Part shown: positions 54,341 to 63,074 of the stretch, in pieces
How the letters are laid out: each line of letters begins with the position of its first letter
Numbering within the stretch: position 1 is the stretch's first letter
Source of the DNA: Candidatus Obscuribacterales bacterium
GTDB taxonomy: Bacteria; Cyanobacteriota; Vampirovibrionia; Obscuribacterales; Obscuribacteraceae
NCBI GenBank assembly: GCA_019744775.1
Contig: JAIETZ010000005.1
Coordinates: forward strand, 170,084-234,083
Reading direction: 5' to 3'
Length of the DNA: 64,000 nt
Notes under the pieces: generated by a model
What the model was told of the DNA's origin: nothing
What the model saw: the letters and a program-made list of their open reading frames with translations, nothing else
Databases searched by the model: none
Made by a program: the position numbers and the translations under genes

Positions 54341-54910
54341 ATGGCAAAAGCAGGGAAGCTAGCAGTAGCACTATTACTAGGATTGGCATTCAGCGCAAAT
54401 TACGTCATGGCAGAAGAGACTCCAAAGGCAACGGAAGAGTCCAAAACCACCCCAGCGCTTTCTATGAACACTAGCTGTGAGGCTAAGTGCATCGAGCCGC
54501 ACGCAGCGTGCGCAGAATCAGCCAAGGTAATCGATACCTTGCAAGAGCTGGCTAACGCCGTCAATAAGCATGACTTAACTGCCATTGCAGAATATCTCGA
54601 TGAAAGCGTCACCACCTTCGATGAAGGCAGTAAAAAATTGGTAGTCGGCAAAGAAGCAGTATTAGCTGATTTGAAAACCAAATTAGAACGCTTCTCTCTA
54701 AGTGGTGAAAATCCGCTGCTTTCCTACACAATCGTGCATCCGTATGCCCAGGTCAGCGGCAATACCGCTGTTGTTACCTTCACAGCTTTGCGCGAATTCG
54801 GCGGCACTAATCCCCATAAGGAAAAGTGCAACGCGACAGACGTGTTTGTTAAAGTGGACAACAAATGGAAGAAGCTCCACTATCGTGGACGCTGGAAGAA
54901 ACTTAGTTAA
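54341..54910 (+). CDS. Secreted SnoaL/NTF2-like protein
   Basis: A 189-residue protein with a signal peptide (about 1-22, ending VMAEE) and a Cys-bearing linker (four Cys between about 45 and 65). The NTF2-like domain (about 70-189) reads TLQELANAVNKHDLTAIAEYLDESVTTFDEG, GKEAVLADLKTKLE, VSGNTAVVTFTALRE and ends WKKLHYRGRWKKL, the usual close of SnoaL/DUF4440-type domains. I prefer the ATG at 54341; one at 54320 has its ribosome-like site too close. The ligand or reaction is unknown. A dispersed repeat copy and a terminator follow. Confidence 0.82.
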   Translation: MAKAGKLAVALLLGLAFSANYVMAEETPKATEESKTTPALSMNTSCEAKCIEPHAACAESAKVIDTLQELANAVNKHDLTAIAEYLDESVTTFDEGSKKLVVGKEAVLADLKTKLERFSLSGENPLLSYTIVHPYAQVSGNTAVVTFTALREFGGTNPHKEKCNATDVFVKVDNKWKKLHYRGRWKKLS

Positions 54911-54924
54911 ACGTATTAGTTAAA

Positions 54925-54947
54925 GGGCGCATGCAATGCGCCCCTAC
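54925..54947 (-). repeat. Palindromic repeat after the SnoaL gene
   Basis: A perfect copy of the 23-base unit (GGGCGCATGCAATGCGCCC then CTAC), 14 bases after the SnoaL gene stop. It forms a strong hairpin but is followed here by AATAAACG and not by T residues on the plus strand. Confidence 0.85.
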
Positions 54948-54963
54948 AATAAACGAATAAAAT

Positions 54964-54991
54964 GGGCTCTTTGTAAAAGCCCGTTTCTTTT
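54964..54991 (+). terminator. Intrinsic terminator of the small secreted genes
   Basis: The arms GGGCT and AGCCC, with inner T-A pairs, are followed by GTTTCTTTT. The structure sits directly at the convergent stop codon at 54990. It should end transcription from the plus strand. Confidence 0.6.
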
Positions 54992-56240
54992 ACTTCTTAG
55001 TTTCTGCCGGTGCCGGAGCAACCGGTGCAGGTGTGTTCAACTTGTCGACTTTTTCCGTGAGTGATGTCACTTGCGATCGCAAAGAAGAAATTTCCATTAT
55101 CTGCGGCATAAGCACACCAACAGCAAGTGCTGCGGAAATCACAACAGCCACCACAACGATTGTAGTTGAGCGTTTGATGATAGGCGCAAGAGCAGCTGGT
55201 CCAGCTTTGCTAATCGACTCAAGCATTTTCACTTTATCGTCAACTGTCTTTGATAAAGGCGCAATATTTTTGTTGATTTGAGAACGAAATTGCTCAAGTT
55301 CTTTCTCTAAATGCTTTCCGAACTGATCAAGCTCTTTGTGAGTGGTTTCTTGAGCGGACTTAGAAGTAGCATCAATTTTGGTGCGTGCTTCATCAACTTG
55401 CGATGTGAACTTATCGATAACCTTAGCAAATGACTTTTCTTGAGACGCTGAGGCATCTTGAACTGAACGCTGCAAGGCAGATATTTTTCCGCTGAGCGCA
55501 TTTGCTAAATTATCTGCATTCTGCTTGAGCATCAAATCTATTTCGCTTTTGGAATAGGTTGCATACTTCGGACCCGGTTCGCTAGTGGCATAACTACTGG
55601 CGAATTGTGGAGCCGGGGCAGCTTTAGCAGGCTGATTAGCGTTGTCGGCAATCTCGGTTAATGGAATTACCGCAACATGTCCCTCAGGCAAAGCAAAGAC
55701 AGAAAACGCTCCGGATGGAAATGCTTCTATCTGGCTATCCTCAGCAATGAGACCAGCTATGCGATCTTTTAAATTGATGCGCACATAGAAATTGACCAGG
55801 TCTTCTGCATTGATGCGCAGATGCTCAGCCAATGTCGAAAGTGTCTTCTCCGGCAAAAATCTTGCCTCGTAAAAAGTGGTCAGCCAAGGGCGCAGTCTGT
55901 CTTCACCTTGATTGGCTGTTGAATCAGAGCCGGTCCACCGATCACGTGAATAACGTAATCCGATATCTGTCGGCTTGGTATTGCGATCGATTTCAAAAGC
56001 AGCGTGACCTTCTGTTTTTACGACATCAACATACGCACTGCGCACGGTGATTGCATCAAAACGTGCCGTGAACCCGAGAAGCTCGGACATCATGCGAACT
56101 GAATCCGGCGAAATGCGATAAAGGCGACCTTGATATTTCTTGTCCGGCTCAAGATACATGGTGTCAAACATGCCGAACTCAGGTATCCATACCTCAGCCC
56201 CTGATTGAATCGGATTCGAAATCTCAGAAACCATTGACAT
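54990..56240 (-). CDS. Hypothetical protein: N-terminal domain, coiled coil, membrane anchor
   Basis: A 416-residue protein of unknown family. Residues 1-200 form an unrecognised globular part with VWIPEFGMFDTMYLEP and the helical LSTLAEHLRINAEDLVNFYVRINLKDRI. A long coiled coil (about 235-345) follows, then a single membrane helix (about 364-386, TTIVVVAVVISAALAVGVLMP) and a short second coiled coil with a Pro/Ala tail. It is anchored near the C-terminus, so most of the protein probably faces the cytoplasm. It follows the hydrolase gene after 13 bases and is likely in its operon. Confidence 0.65.
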   Translation of the reverse strand: MSMVSEISNPIQSGAEVWIPEFGMFDTMYLEPDKKYQGRLYRISPDSVRMMSELLGFTARFDAITVRSAYVDVVKTEGHAAFEIDRNTKPTDIGLRYSRDRWTGSDSTANQGEDRLRPWLTTFYEARFLPEKTLSTLAEHLRINAEDLVNFYVRINLKDRIAGLIAEDSQIEAFPSGAFSVFALPEGHVAVIPLTEIADNANQPAKAAPAPQFASSYATSEPGPKYATYSKSEIDLMLKQNADNLANALSGKISALQRSVQDASASQEKSFAKVIDKFTSQVDEARTKIDATSKSAQETTHKELDQFGKHLEKELEQFRSQINKNIAPLSKTVDDKVKMLESISKAGPAALAPIIKRSTTIVVVAVVISAALAVGVLMPQIMEISSLRSQVTSLTEKVDKLNTPAPVAPAPAETKK

Positions 56241-56253
56241 TCCCCCTTACTGA

Positions 56254-57207
56254 CTAGCTTCCACTTTTGGCGAAGTCCATGCCGGCTAAGTACACGGACG
56301 GTTCTGGTGCACCGTGTCCTTCATCGACTTCAATGAGTTTGACACGCACACCTTGCTTTATCAATGCGTCCACAATATCTCTTTGCAGGCGCGGCGGCAC
56401 TATGTGATCTTGCTTGGCTGAAATGACGGCAACATTTACGTTTTTCGGCAAAGCACCAATGTTATGCAAAAAACTAGTATCGGCGTAAGCCTCTGGCTTT
56501 TGCTCAGGTGTTCCGCCCAGAGCCTCGATCATTGCCCCTTGCACTGCCGGATGATTGGTTTGCTTATAAAGTAAAGCCAAATCACCAGCGGACTCCACGC
56601 TCACTATGCCTTGCAGCTTGTCCTTGATATCTTGAGGTGCTTTTGTCGCGTAGTTCAACACAGTACAACCACCCATGGAGGTACCGACGAGAATCACCTT
56701 GTCAATTGGATACTCAGCCATTACTTCGCGAATGTTTTGGCTTATGTCCGAGATGGATGCTTCATTGCCCCAAGAGGCTTTGCCCCTGTAGTTAACAGAC
56801 ATAAACACAGTACTTGGATCTTTGGTGACGATTGCTTTGGCAATCGGTTGATCAGCTGGATTGACGAACGGTTCAAGGAAGTTTGAACCCATGCCGTGCA
56901 TATAGACAACTAGCGTCAGCCCCTTCTGCGGCGGCGGTGCCAAGGGTGCCATCATCCCGTAGGCATCCTCTATGCCGTCTACATGACTGCGATATACCTT
57001 ACGAATTACTGATTCACCTTCCGGACTGAGAACTCCGGCGGCGCGCATGACAGTAATGCTCTTGTACAGTTCATTGCGCTGTTTCTTCATGTCCTGATAC
57101 TGGTCTTTGGCTTGCAAAAAGCCAATGAAGAAAACAACCCCCACTCCGTTTAAGAGCAAAGATATTCCAAGAACTACCAACAAAACGTTCTTTTTCAAGT
57201 TTCCCAT
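56254..57207 (-). CDS. Membrane-anchored alpha/beta hydrolase
   Basis: A 317-residue protein with an N-terminal signal anchor (about 8-30). The hydrolase fold shows TLVVYMHGMGSNF, which forms the oxyanion region. The nucleophile elbow is VILVGTSMGGCTVLNYA, with Ser in GxSxG. The acid lies in VISAKQDHIVPP and the catalytic His in EVDEGHGAPEP. All three catalytic residues are present, so it is probably an active esterase or peptidase on the outer face of the inner membrane. The substrate is unknown. Confidence 0.87.
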   Translation of the reverse strand: MGNLKKNVLLVVLGISLLLNGVGVVFFIGFLQAKDQYQDMKKQRNELYKSITVMRAAGVLSPEGESVIRKVYRSHVDGIEDAYGMMAPLAPPPQKGLTLVVYMHGMGSNFLEPFVNPADQPIAKAIVTKDPSTVFMSVNYRGKASWGNEASISDISQNIREVMAEYPIDKVILVGTSMGGCTVLNYATKAPQDIKDKLQGIVSVESAGDLALLYKQTNHPAVQGAMIEALGGTPEQKPEAYADTSFLHNIGALPKNVNVAVISAKQDHIVPPRLQRDIVDALIKQGVRVKLIEVDEGHGAPEPSVYLAGMDFAKSGS

Positions 57208-57229
57208 CTCACAACCAACTATGTTTACC

Positions 57230-57303
57230 TTGAGCGCTCAATATATTACCGCTAAGCTTTTATAATATGGAGTTAGTCAATCAAATCATAGTTATCGGAT
57301 AAC
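57230..57303. promoter_or_regulatory. Divergent promoter region with two palindromes
   Basis: TTGAGCGCTCAA (57230-57241) is a perfect 12-base palindrome. A -10-like TATAAT lies at 57261-57266, and GTTATC-G-GATAAC (57291-57303) is a second perfect inverted repeat just before the AAGGGG of the TPR gene. The region serves the leftward hydrolase and the rightward TPR gene. Confidence 0.4.
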
Positions 57304-57323
57304 AAGGGGACATTTAGCTAGAC

Positions 57324-57983
57324 ATGACCAAAAGCAAAATTCTCCTATCCGTAATTTGCCTATCCGCCCTTTTGGGCGGTCAAGCTATAGCGCAATCCTC
57401 AATTGAACTTGCCAAAGAACACAGTCGCAAGGGAATCGCTCTGCAGGGACAAGGTCGCTATCAGCAAGCTGCTGAAGAATACAAGCAGGCAATTAAACTC
57501 AACCCAAATAGCGCTTCTTTCCACAACAATTTAGGACTGCTGCACAAGGACATGAATAATTTGGCTGACGCGGAAAGAGAAATGCGTCTTGCTTTGAAAA
57601 TCAAACCGGAACGTTCAGACTACCATTTCAATCTTGGGCTCATTCTCATGAGAGAAGGTGAGTTGATAAAAGCTGAGCCGGAATTTCGTGAGGCAATTAA
57701 ACGTAATCCCATGGATCCTGAATTCCGCTTGCGGTTGAGTCAGGTTCTCTTGCAGACGGCTAGGTATAAAGACGCAGCCGAAGAAGTAAAAATGGCGCTC
57801 TTAATGAAACCTAACGATGTGAAATTACATAAGCAATTGGCAGATTGTTTGTTGAAACTCAATGAGTACGATGAGTCTTACGTTGAGTACCGCAAAGTTT
57901 TGGAAACTGATCCAAACACTCCTGACAGAGTTGAAGTTCAAAACAAAATTCAGTATTTGAGGGAAGTGCTTAAACTTCAATGA
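57324..57983 (+). CDS. Secreted TPR protein
   Basis: A 219-residue protein with a signal peptide (about 4-23, ending QAIAQ) and five tandem TPR units (about 28-215), for example GIALQGQGRYQQAAEEYKQAIKLNPNSA and FHNNLGLLHKDMNNLADAEREMRLALKIKP. It should act as a protein-protein scaffold in the periplasm. The stop overlaps the start of the AI-2E-family gene by 4 bases, so the two are translated together. Confidence 0.88.
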   Translation: MTKSKILLSVICLSALLGGQAIAQSSIELAKEHSRKGIALQGQGRYQQAAEEYKQAIKLNPNSASFHNNLGLLHKDMNNLADAEREMRLALKIKPERSDYHFNLGLILMREGELIKAEPEFREAIKRNPMDPEFRLRLSQVLLQTARYKDAAEEVKMALLMKPNDVKLHKQLADCLLKLNEYDESYVEYRKVLETDPNTPDRVEVQNKIQYLREVLKLQ

Positions 57984-59101
57984 GCGAAAACGAACTTACT
58001 ATCGATAATAAGGATGAAAAACTTCGTCGCTGGCAACGCAAAATCACAATTGCCGTGCTTTTGCTTGTTGCTTCATTTCTCCTCTTTCAAGTAGCAATAT
58101 TCTTCGTTGATATCTTGCGAATCATCGGTGTCTCTATTCTCATCGCCTATCTAATTATCAACCTTGTTGATTTCATCAACAGATTCGTGCCGCGAGCCGT
58201 GGCGATTGTAATTGTCTACATCGTTTTAGCTATTCTTTTAGCCGCAGGTCTAGTGCTTCTTGTGCCGGCTATCGTTTATCAGGTGACTCAGCTTGCTGAA
58301 ACAACTGTCGTTAGCATTCCAACATTTATCGAATGGCTTACAAACACTCTTATGAGTCTGGAACAAAAGTTCAGCACAACCAATTTTCATTTCAAGGCAT
58401 TAGACTTTATGAGTGCCATTGCTTCGCACATACCAACACCCGACACCGGCTTGATATTCGACCGTGTAAGCGGTGCAGCTATGTCCACTATGACCTGGCT
58501 GGTTTATGCCATTTCCGTAGCCGTTACCGGATTTTATCTATTGCTTGACGGACACAAAATCAAAAACAGATTCATTTCCTGGTTTCCTGCCAACAAGCGT
58601 TCGGCATTACAACAAATGGCAGCCGACATGGACAAGTCCTTGCAGTCTTTTCTCCGTGGTCAAATTGTTCTAGGACTCGGCATTGGCATAGTAATGATGA
58701 TTGTTTATTCTCTGCTCGGCGTGCACTACGCCTTATTACTCGGACTAGTTTTAGCGGCTTGGGAAGTAGTACCCGTAATAGGACCGCCGCTAGGTTTTCT
58801 GCCGGCAATAATCTCTGTCTTAATCCACGGCATGGATCATTGCCCAGGCAACAGAATTGTTGAGTGCTTAATACTTACAGCTGTCTTCTGCGTATTACAA
58901 CAAGTAAAAGACAATGTCGTAGCACCGAGATACATAGGCAATGTCATTGGCATTCACCCAATCTTGATTTTTATCGCCATTATGGTCGGCGCCCGCCTTG
59001 ATGGAATTATGGGCATTATTTTTGCTTTGCCGGCAGCCTGCGTAATAAATGTGATGGTGAACCACTTACCGCTAAAGACTGAGCCTACAGAAATACCATA
59101 G
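57980..59101 (+). CDS. AI-2E family transporter (PerM/YdiK-like)
   Basis: A 373-residue membrane protein with about seven to eight helices. The first pair is near 23-65, VAIVIVYIVLAILLAAGLVLLVPAIVYQ follows, and the C-terminal half has QSFLRGQIVLGLGIGIVMMIVYSLLGV, VVPVIGPPLGFLPAI and VAPRYIGNVIGIHPILIFIAIMVGARLDGIMGI. The last two are the hallmark of the AI-2E/PerM family. Substrates are unclear for most members. Coupled to the TPR gene by an ATGA overlap. It converges directly on the coiled-coil gene. Confidence 0.92.
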   Translation: MSENELTIDNKDEKLRRWQRKITIAVLLLVASFLLFQVAIFFVDILRIIGVSILIAYLIINLVDFINRFVPRAVAIVIVYIVLAILLAAGLVLLVPAIVYQVTQLAETTVVSIPTFIEWLTNTLMSLEQKFSTTNFHFKALDFMSAIASHIPTPDTGLIFDRVSGAAMSTMTWLVYAISVAVTGFYLLLDGHKIKNRFISWFPANKRSALQQMAADMDKSLQSFLRGQIVLGLGIGIVMMIVYSLLGVHYALLLGLVLAAWEVVPVIGPPLGFLPAIISVLIHGMDHCPGNRIVECLILTAVFCVLQQVKDNVVAPRYIGNVIGIHPILIFIAIMVGARLDGIMGIIFALPAACVINVMVNHLPLKTEPTEIP

Positions 59102-61237
59102 CTACTTAGCCGTCTTAAGTCCATCGCTTAATTTGCGATGAAGGTCGAAACCGGCAAGAAGTATTTTAAATGCCTGATCATGAGCTACATCCATTTGCTC
59201 ACGCACGAGCTTGCTGACTTTCCAGAAATTCTTTCCGGGACCCAACTGAATGTCTCTTTCCAGCTGTTCGACTTGAGGCACGAGCGCTTGAACACTGCTA
59301 TAGAACCCGGTCAGTTGCAGTTTTTGTTCCGACGTTAGATGAGATGAGCCGACCATGGCAGACAATGCCTGTTGCTTTTCTGTGTCAACCAACTTCTTGA
59401 ATGTATTTATCCTTGCCAAAACCTTAGGAGCTTCTTCCTGCATGCGCACGGCAGTTTCTTCTCTGGAGTACAAGCCACCTGTAAGGAACAGAATATCCCG
59501 TGTACCGCGCTCTATATCATCCAGCGCTTCTCCAACCTTGGCGAATTCGTCGTAGCTATTCATTTGGGTAAGTAACGGCTTTAGTGATTCAGGTGTTGTT
59601 TCCTTGAGAGTCCGCGCATAAATCTCAGTGTCGAGGTCGCGAATCATGCGAACTATGCCAGCCCTGTCGTAAGTCAAAGCATCGAGGTGAGCTCTTTTTT
59701 CACTATCGATAGCGCCAACATCAATTGAATCGGATGATTCAACTGCTTTTCGAATTGCCTCGACATCAGGCTGTACCTGCGCATAGCGGTGATGGAACTG
59801 TCTCAACTGCTCAATTTGTTGTGCACTAAGCGACAGACACTTATCTAACTCTTCCAGCTTTTGCAATTCATCGACATTATTAGTCGACTGGAACTCCTCG
59901 TCCGCACTCAATAGATCATTTCTACACTTGCGTGCCCAGTCAAATTTATCGAGTCTATCTATGCGACTTTTCCCTTCGGACTGTTCGGCAATTGAAAAGG
60001 CTGCGTTGCGCATGTCAACAACACCATCAGCGAAAGGCAGATGCTGCCAAAGGACTAGCTTTTGCTCCAGTAAATCTTTTTTCCAAGCAGGGGCTGTTTT
60101 GATTTCCTTTTTTAATGCCAACTCGTTTGCCAGGTGAGTTGCCTTGGAAGAGATTCTGTCCGACAACTTTTGGATGTCGGATATCTGTTCAACCAGACCT
60201 GAGTAAACAGGAGCAAGGGATGAGCCTTGAATAGGCGAAGTCCTATCCAGTGACTGCAGAGCAGGCATAGCCTTCTCAATTGACAGTCTAAAAGTTTTCA
60301 GAAGATTCTTCTGAGCTTCTGTAATCTCCGGTCGTCCTTCCAAGGCCTTCATGGTTTGTCCATTGAATTCACCCTTCAGTCCATTAAGCTCTTTCTGAAA
60401 CGAACGATAATTATTGGACAGACGAGCCCAATCTTTCTCGTCCATGTCGCCGTAAGGACGCTGAGAAAGAGTCTCAACGTTGTAGCGCATGCCGGATACG
60501 AAATGAGACAGAGTTTGATAGGCACTCAGTATCTTCACCTGAGCAGCCTTTTGCCTATCTTCTGCAGACAAGTTGTCGACGGCAGTTACATCTTTCTGCT
60601 TCCTGGACAATCTATCGGATACTGCCGAGGCACGATCAAACCCGTCTCTCAAGGCTTGATTCAGCTCATCGCTTACTTGATTCAGCAAACGAATTGCTTC
60701 CGGTTTGTTGCGATCGTCGATTGCTTTGCCGATACGAGGGAATGTATCCACAACGTCCCTAGTACTTGCTTTAAGTTCTTGCCATGGACCGACAAGCTGC
60801 GGCATATTTCTTGGAACAACAGTTCCTAGAATATCTTCACTCAACTGATCGGACTCTGTCTTAATTTTACCTTTTGTGCATTCGGCACTCAGTCTATTCA
60901 ATTGTCCGTCATTGGTAGAGTCCTGGAGAAGCCTTTGAGCATCCTTACACCAATCCAGAATACTTTTGCTGTGCGTCTCAAAGCTAGCTAGAGATTCGGA
61001 TGTTAGGGGAGTGTCCTTTATTTCCTGCTTGCTTCGTGGAAGTATCATTTCGAATTTCCGATCATCCATCAACGGCTTGAGCGGCTTCAAAATAGGTGCA
61101 TTGTGTAAAGTGTCTTTTGCTTTGGTCTGCTCTTTCACCAGGGCAAGCAAACTAAAATCGGAAGGAAGGCGCACTATGTCTGAAGACTGTCCATCTTCCG
61201 ATTCGAACTTGGAACCTGTGTATTCGAACAAAGACAT
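59102..61237 (-). CDS. Large coiled-coil hypothetical protein, partner of a vWA protein
   Basis: A 711-residue protein without signal peptide or membrane helix. It is almost all alpha-helical and highly charged from residue 60 on, with repeated Asp-Arg/Leu patterns that suggest several helical bundles in series. I found no known domain. It follows the vWA gene directly: its ATG begins right after the vWA stop, with no gap. Large helical proteins beside vWA proteins often form MIDAS-dependent complexes, which is an inference here. Confidence 0.7.
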   Translation of the reverse strand: MSLFEYTGSKFESEDGQSSDIVRLPSDFSLLALVKEQTKAKDTLHNAPILKPLKPLMDDRKFEMILPRSKQEIKDTPLTSESLASFETHSKSILDWCKDAQRLLQDSTNDGQLNRLSAECTKGKIKTESDQLSEDILGTVVPRNMPQLVGPWQELKASTRDVVDTFPRIGKAIDDRNKPEAIRLLNQVSDELNQALRDGFDRASAVSDRLSRKQKDVTAVDNLSAEDRQKAAQVKILSAYQTLSHFVSGMRYNVETLSQRPYGDMDEKDWARLSNNYRSFQKELNGLKGEFNGQTMKALEGRPEITEAQKNLLKTFRLSIEKAMPALQSLDRTSPIQGSSLAPVYSGLVEQISDIQKLSDRISSKATHLANELALKKEIKTAPAWKKDLLEQKLVLWQHLPFADGVVDMRNAAFSIAEQSEGKSRIDRLDKFDWARKCRNDLLSADEEFQSTNNVDELQKLEELDKCLSLSAQQIEQLRQFHHRYAQVQPDVEAIRKAVESSDSIDVGAIDSEKRAHLDALTYDRAGIVRMIRDLDTEIYARTLKETTPESLKPLLTQMNSYDEFAKVGEALDDIERGTRDILFLTGGLYSREETAVRMQEEAPKVLARINTFKKLVDTEKQQALSAMVGSSHLTSEQKLQLTGFYSSVQALVPQVEQLERDIQLGPGKNFWKVSKLVREQMDVAHDQAFKILLAGFDLHRKLSDGLKTAK

Positions 61238-62236
61238 TTATTTATTCCGTTTACGTAAAAGCTCACCAAAGACTTCGCCGTAGAACCCGTCAGTTGGTAT
61301 ATTCGGATTGAAAGGCAAAGCTTTGCCTCGCAACTCTTCCTCAACAAGTTTGCCGTTGACGTCCTTATTTACCAATTCGCCACGTGCCTCTTGATTGGAC
61401 ATTTTGCCTAAGACTTCCAGGGACTTATTTGGATCACGTGCATCAACGTATTTGAATCTATCGCCATAGGCTTTTAATCCAACACAGTCAAACTGCTCCT
61501 TAACCGTTGGGTCCAAACCAAACACAACGATACGTCCGTCCGGAAATTCCTCAGCGAACTTTTCAATTTCGGCGCAGACACTTCCGCCGCAATTCTCCTG
61601 TCCGTCTGTCCAGAGAGCAAGCAAGGGTCTTTTGCTGCCGTTTTTCTCTGCATCAATTCTGCATTCGTTGATTGCGTTAGCAACAGCCGTGGCTGGTCCG
61701 TCCGGTCGTAGTTTGCCAATTCGCTCCGCTATTTGTTTGCGGCTTAGAACTTCTTTTCCATCTCCAAAGAGGATTCCTGTCTGTTCAGCATTCTTCTTGC
61801 TTGAATCAAAAAATGCATCATGAGAAGAAGGATTGACAGACAAGCCAAAGATCCTTCCCTCGCAAGCTGCGGCATCATCTAAACTGCTTACAAAGCTAGC
61901 AAGGACGTCTTTTAGCTGGTCTAACTTCGAGCGTGTATCAACTTTCATGCCTTCCGTGACTGATTCTGTATTTCCAGCACAGTTCACACTGAATTGAGAC
62001 ATTCCGGCAAGTGGTTGCTCGGACATACTGCTTGTGACATCAATGCCTAAAAAGATTTTGTCCGGCTTCCAGAGTTCAACTCTCTTTTGAACTTCAGCCG
62101 GCTTATCGGTCGACTCAGTGTTGGCTGCTATGACATCAAGCCAACGATTGGGATTAACAGGTGGCAAATTCTTGTCACTAGTTGAATCAAATACAAGCCA
62201 GTTATCTATTGGGGGCATAGGTATCCACCAAGCCAA
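61238..62236 (-). CDS. von Willebrand A domain protein (second)
   Basis: A 332-residue protein. The N-terminal 55 residues carry Trp/Pro-rich WWIPMPPIDNWLVFDSTSD, which looks like a binding segment. The vWA domain (about 58-285) has the MIDAS D66-x-T68-x-S70 (DVTSSMS), the Thr in GPATAVANAI, and LWTDGQENCGG with the third acidic residue. GRIVVFGLDPTVKEQFD follows. It has no signal peptide. The C-terminus is charged and Gly-rich. It is the first gene of a pair with the coiled-coil protein and is distinct from the TerY-like protein at 21944. Confidence 0.83.
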   Translation of the reverse strand: MAWWIPMPPIDNWLVFDSTSDKNLPPVNPNRWLDVIAANTESTDKPAEVQKRVELWKPDKIFLGIDVTSSMSEQPLAGMSQFSVNCAGNTESVTEGMKVDTRSKLDQLKDVLASFVSSLDDAAACEGRIFGLSVNPSSHDAFFDSSKKNAEQTGILFGDGKEVLSRKQIAERIGKLRPDGPATAVANAINECRIDAEKNGSKRPLLALWTDGQENCGGSVCAEIEKFAEEFPDGRIVVFGLDPTVKEQFDCVGLKAYGDRFKYVDARDPNKSLEVLGKMSNQEARGELVNKDVNGKLVEEELRGKALPFNPNIPTDGFYGEVFGELLRKRNK

Positions 62237-62322
62237 AAGCCAGGTAGAGCTTAGTGTTCAACCACTGACGTGGCAATCGTAAGATCCCCCATCAACGGCA
62301 AAATCTAACTAAAGTGCCTTAT

Positions 62323-62994
62323 TTACTGCACGGGAGAGGGCGTTTGAGCGTTAGTTTCTTGCGATGACGCTTGCAATTTGCGGAAAACAAACGCACCGGC
62401 AACGAGAGTGATTGGCGCAGTAACAAAAACACCAACCCCAAAACACAGCGAACCAAGAACATTCATCAGGTGCATAACTAAATCAAAGAGAAATAACTGC
62501 CACTTCACACCCTTGGTTATTTCCCAGCTCTTTTGCAAAGCCTCGATGGGTCCACATCCTTCTTCAACAATAAAGAAAGGATAGAACTGCAGTTTTATGA
62601 AAATGATTATTCCCGGTACAAGAAGGAAGAACGAGCCAATCTGAAAAGCAATACCTGCTATCAGAGAAGCAACGACTCCACTAAATATGAGCGGGAAACA
62701 GCTAAACAATTGGCTAAAATCGCCAGGACGTTTATCAATCAAATCAAGTGACATTTTCAGCCATCCCATGCCGAGCCCACACCATAGAATGACGGCGCCA
62801 AAAGTAGCCACAGCGGCAAAAATTTGCGATACAAAAGAATCCGGCCCAATTACATTTGTGAAAATAACCATTGCCGCAAAGGGCAACAAGCCAGACAATA
62901 ATGTAATTACAAATGCACCAAGCAATATCACAAAGTTGTTTTTGGCAATGTCCCAACCGACTTCAAGTGATTCCGCAATTGAAAATTTCGCCAT
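62323..62994 (-). CDS. Membrane protein, DUF975-like
   Basis: A 223-residue protein with four to six membrane helices. SIAESLEVGWDIAKNNFVILLGAF opens it. FLLVPGIIIFIKLQFYPFFIVEEGCGPIEALQKSWEITKG (about 122-161) is the conserved loop of the DUF975 and related families, in which an amphipathic helix follows a membrane helix. Similar in style to the membrane protein at 1930. Function unknown. The promoter with an operator palindrome for the opposite strand starts 45 bases upstream of its ATG. Confidence 0.75.
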   Translation of the reverse strand: MAKFSIAESLEVGWDIAKNNFVILLGAFVITLLSGLLPFAAMVIFTNVIGPDSFVSQIFAAVATFGAVILWCGLGMGWLKMSLDLIDKRPGDFSQLFSCFPLIFSGVVASLIAGIAFQIGSFFLLVPGIIIFIKLQFYPFFIVEEGCGPIEALQKSWEITKGVKWQLFLFDLVMHLMNVLGSLCFGVGVFVTAPITLVAGAFVFRKLQASSQETNAQTPSPVQ

Positions 62995-63039
62995 AAATTA
63001 GCCCACCTTTTTCTTCCAAAACAATTTTACAGGAAACAG

Positions 63040-63068
63040 TTGACACACATACATACGTATGTTATCTT
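63040..63068 (+). promoter_or_regulatory. Sigma-70 type promoter with embedded operator palindrome
   Basis: TTGACA (63040-63045), a 17-base spacer and TATCTT (63063-63068) make a good promoter reading rightward. The spacer contains ACATACGTATGT (63051-63062), a perfect 12-base palindrome placed where a repressor would block RNA polymerase. The predicted start, about 63075, coincides with the first base of the long stem below. Confidence 0.6.
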
Positions 63069-63074
63069 TTCTTT

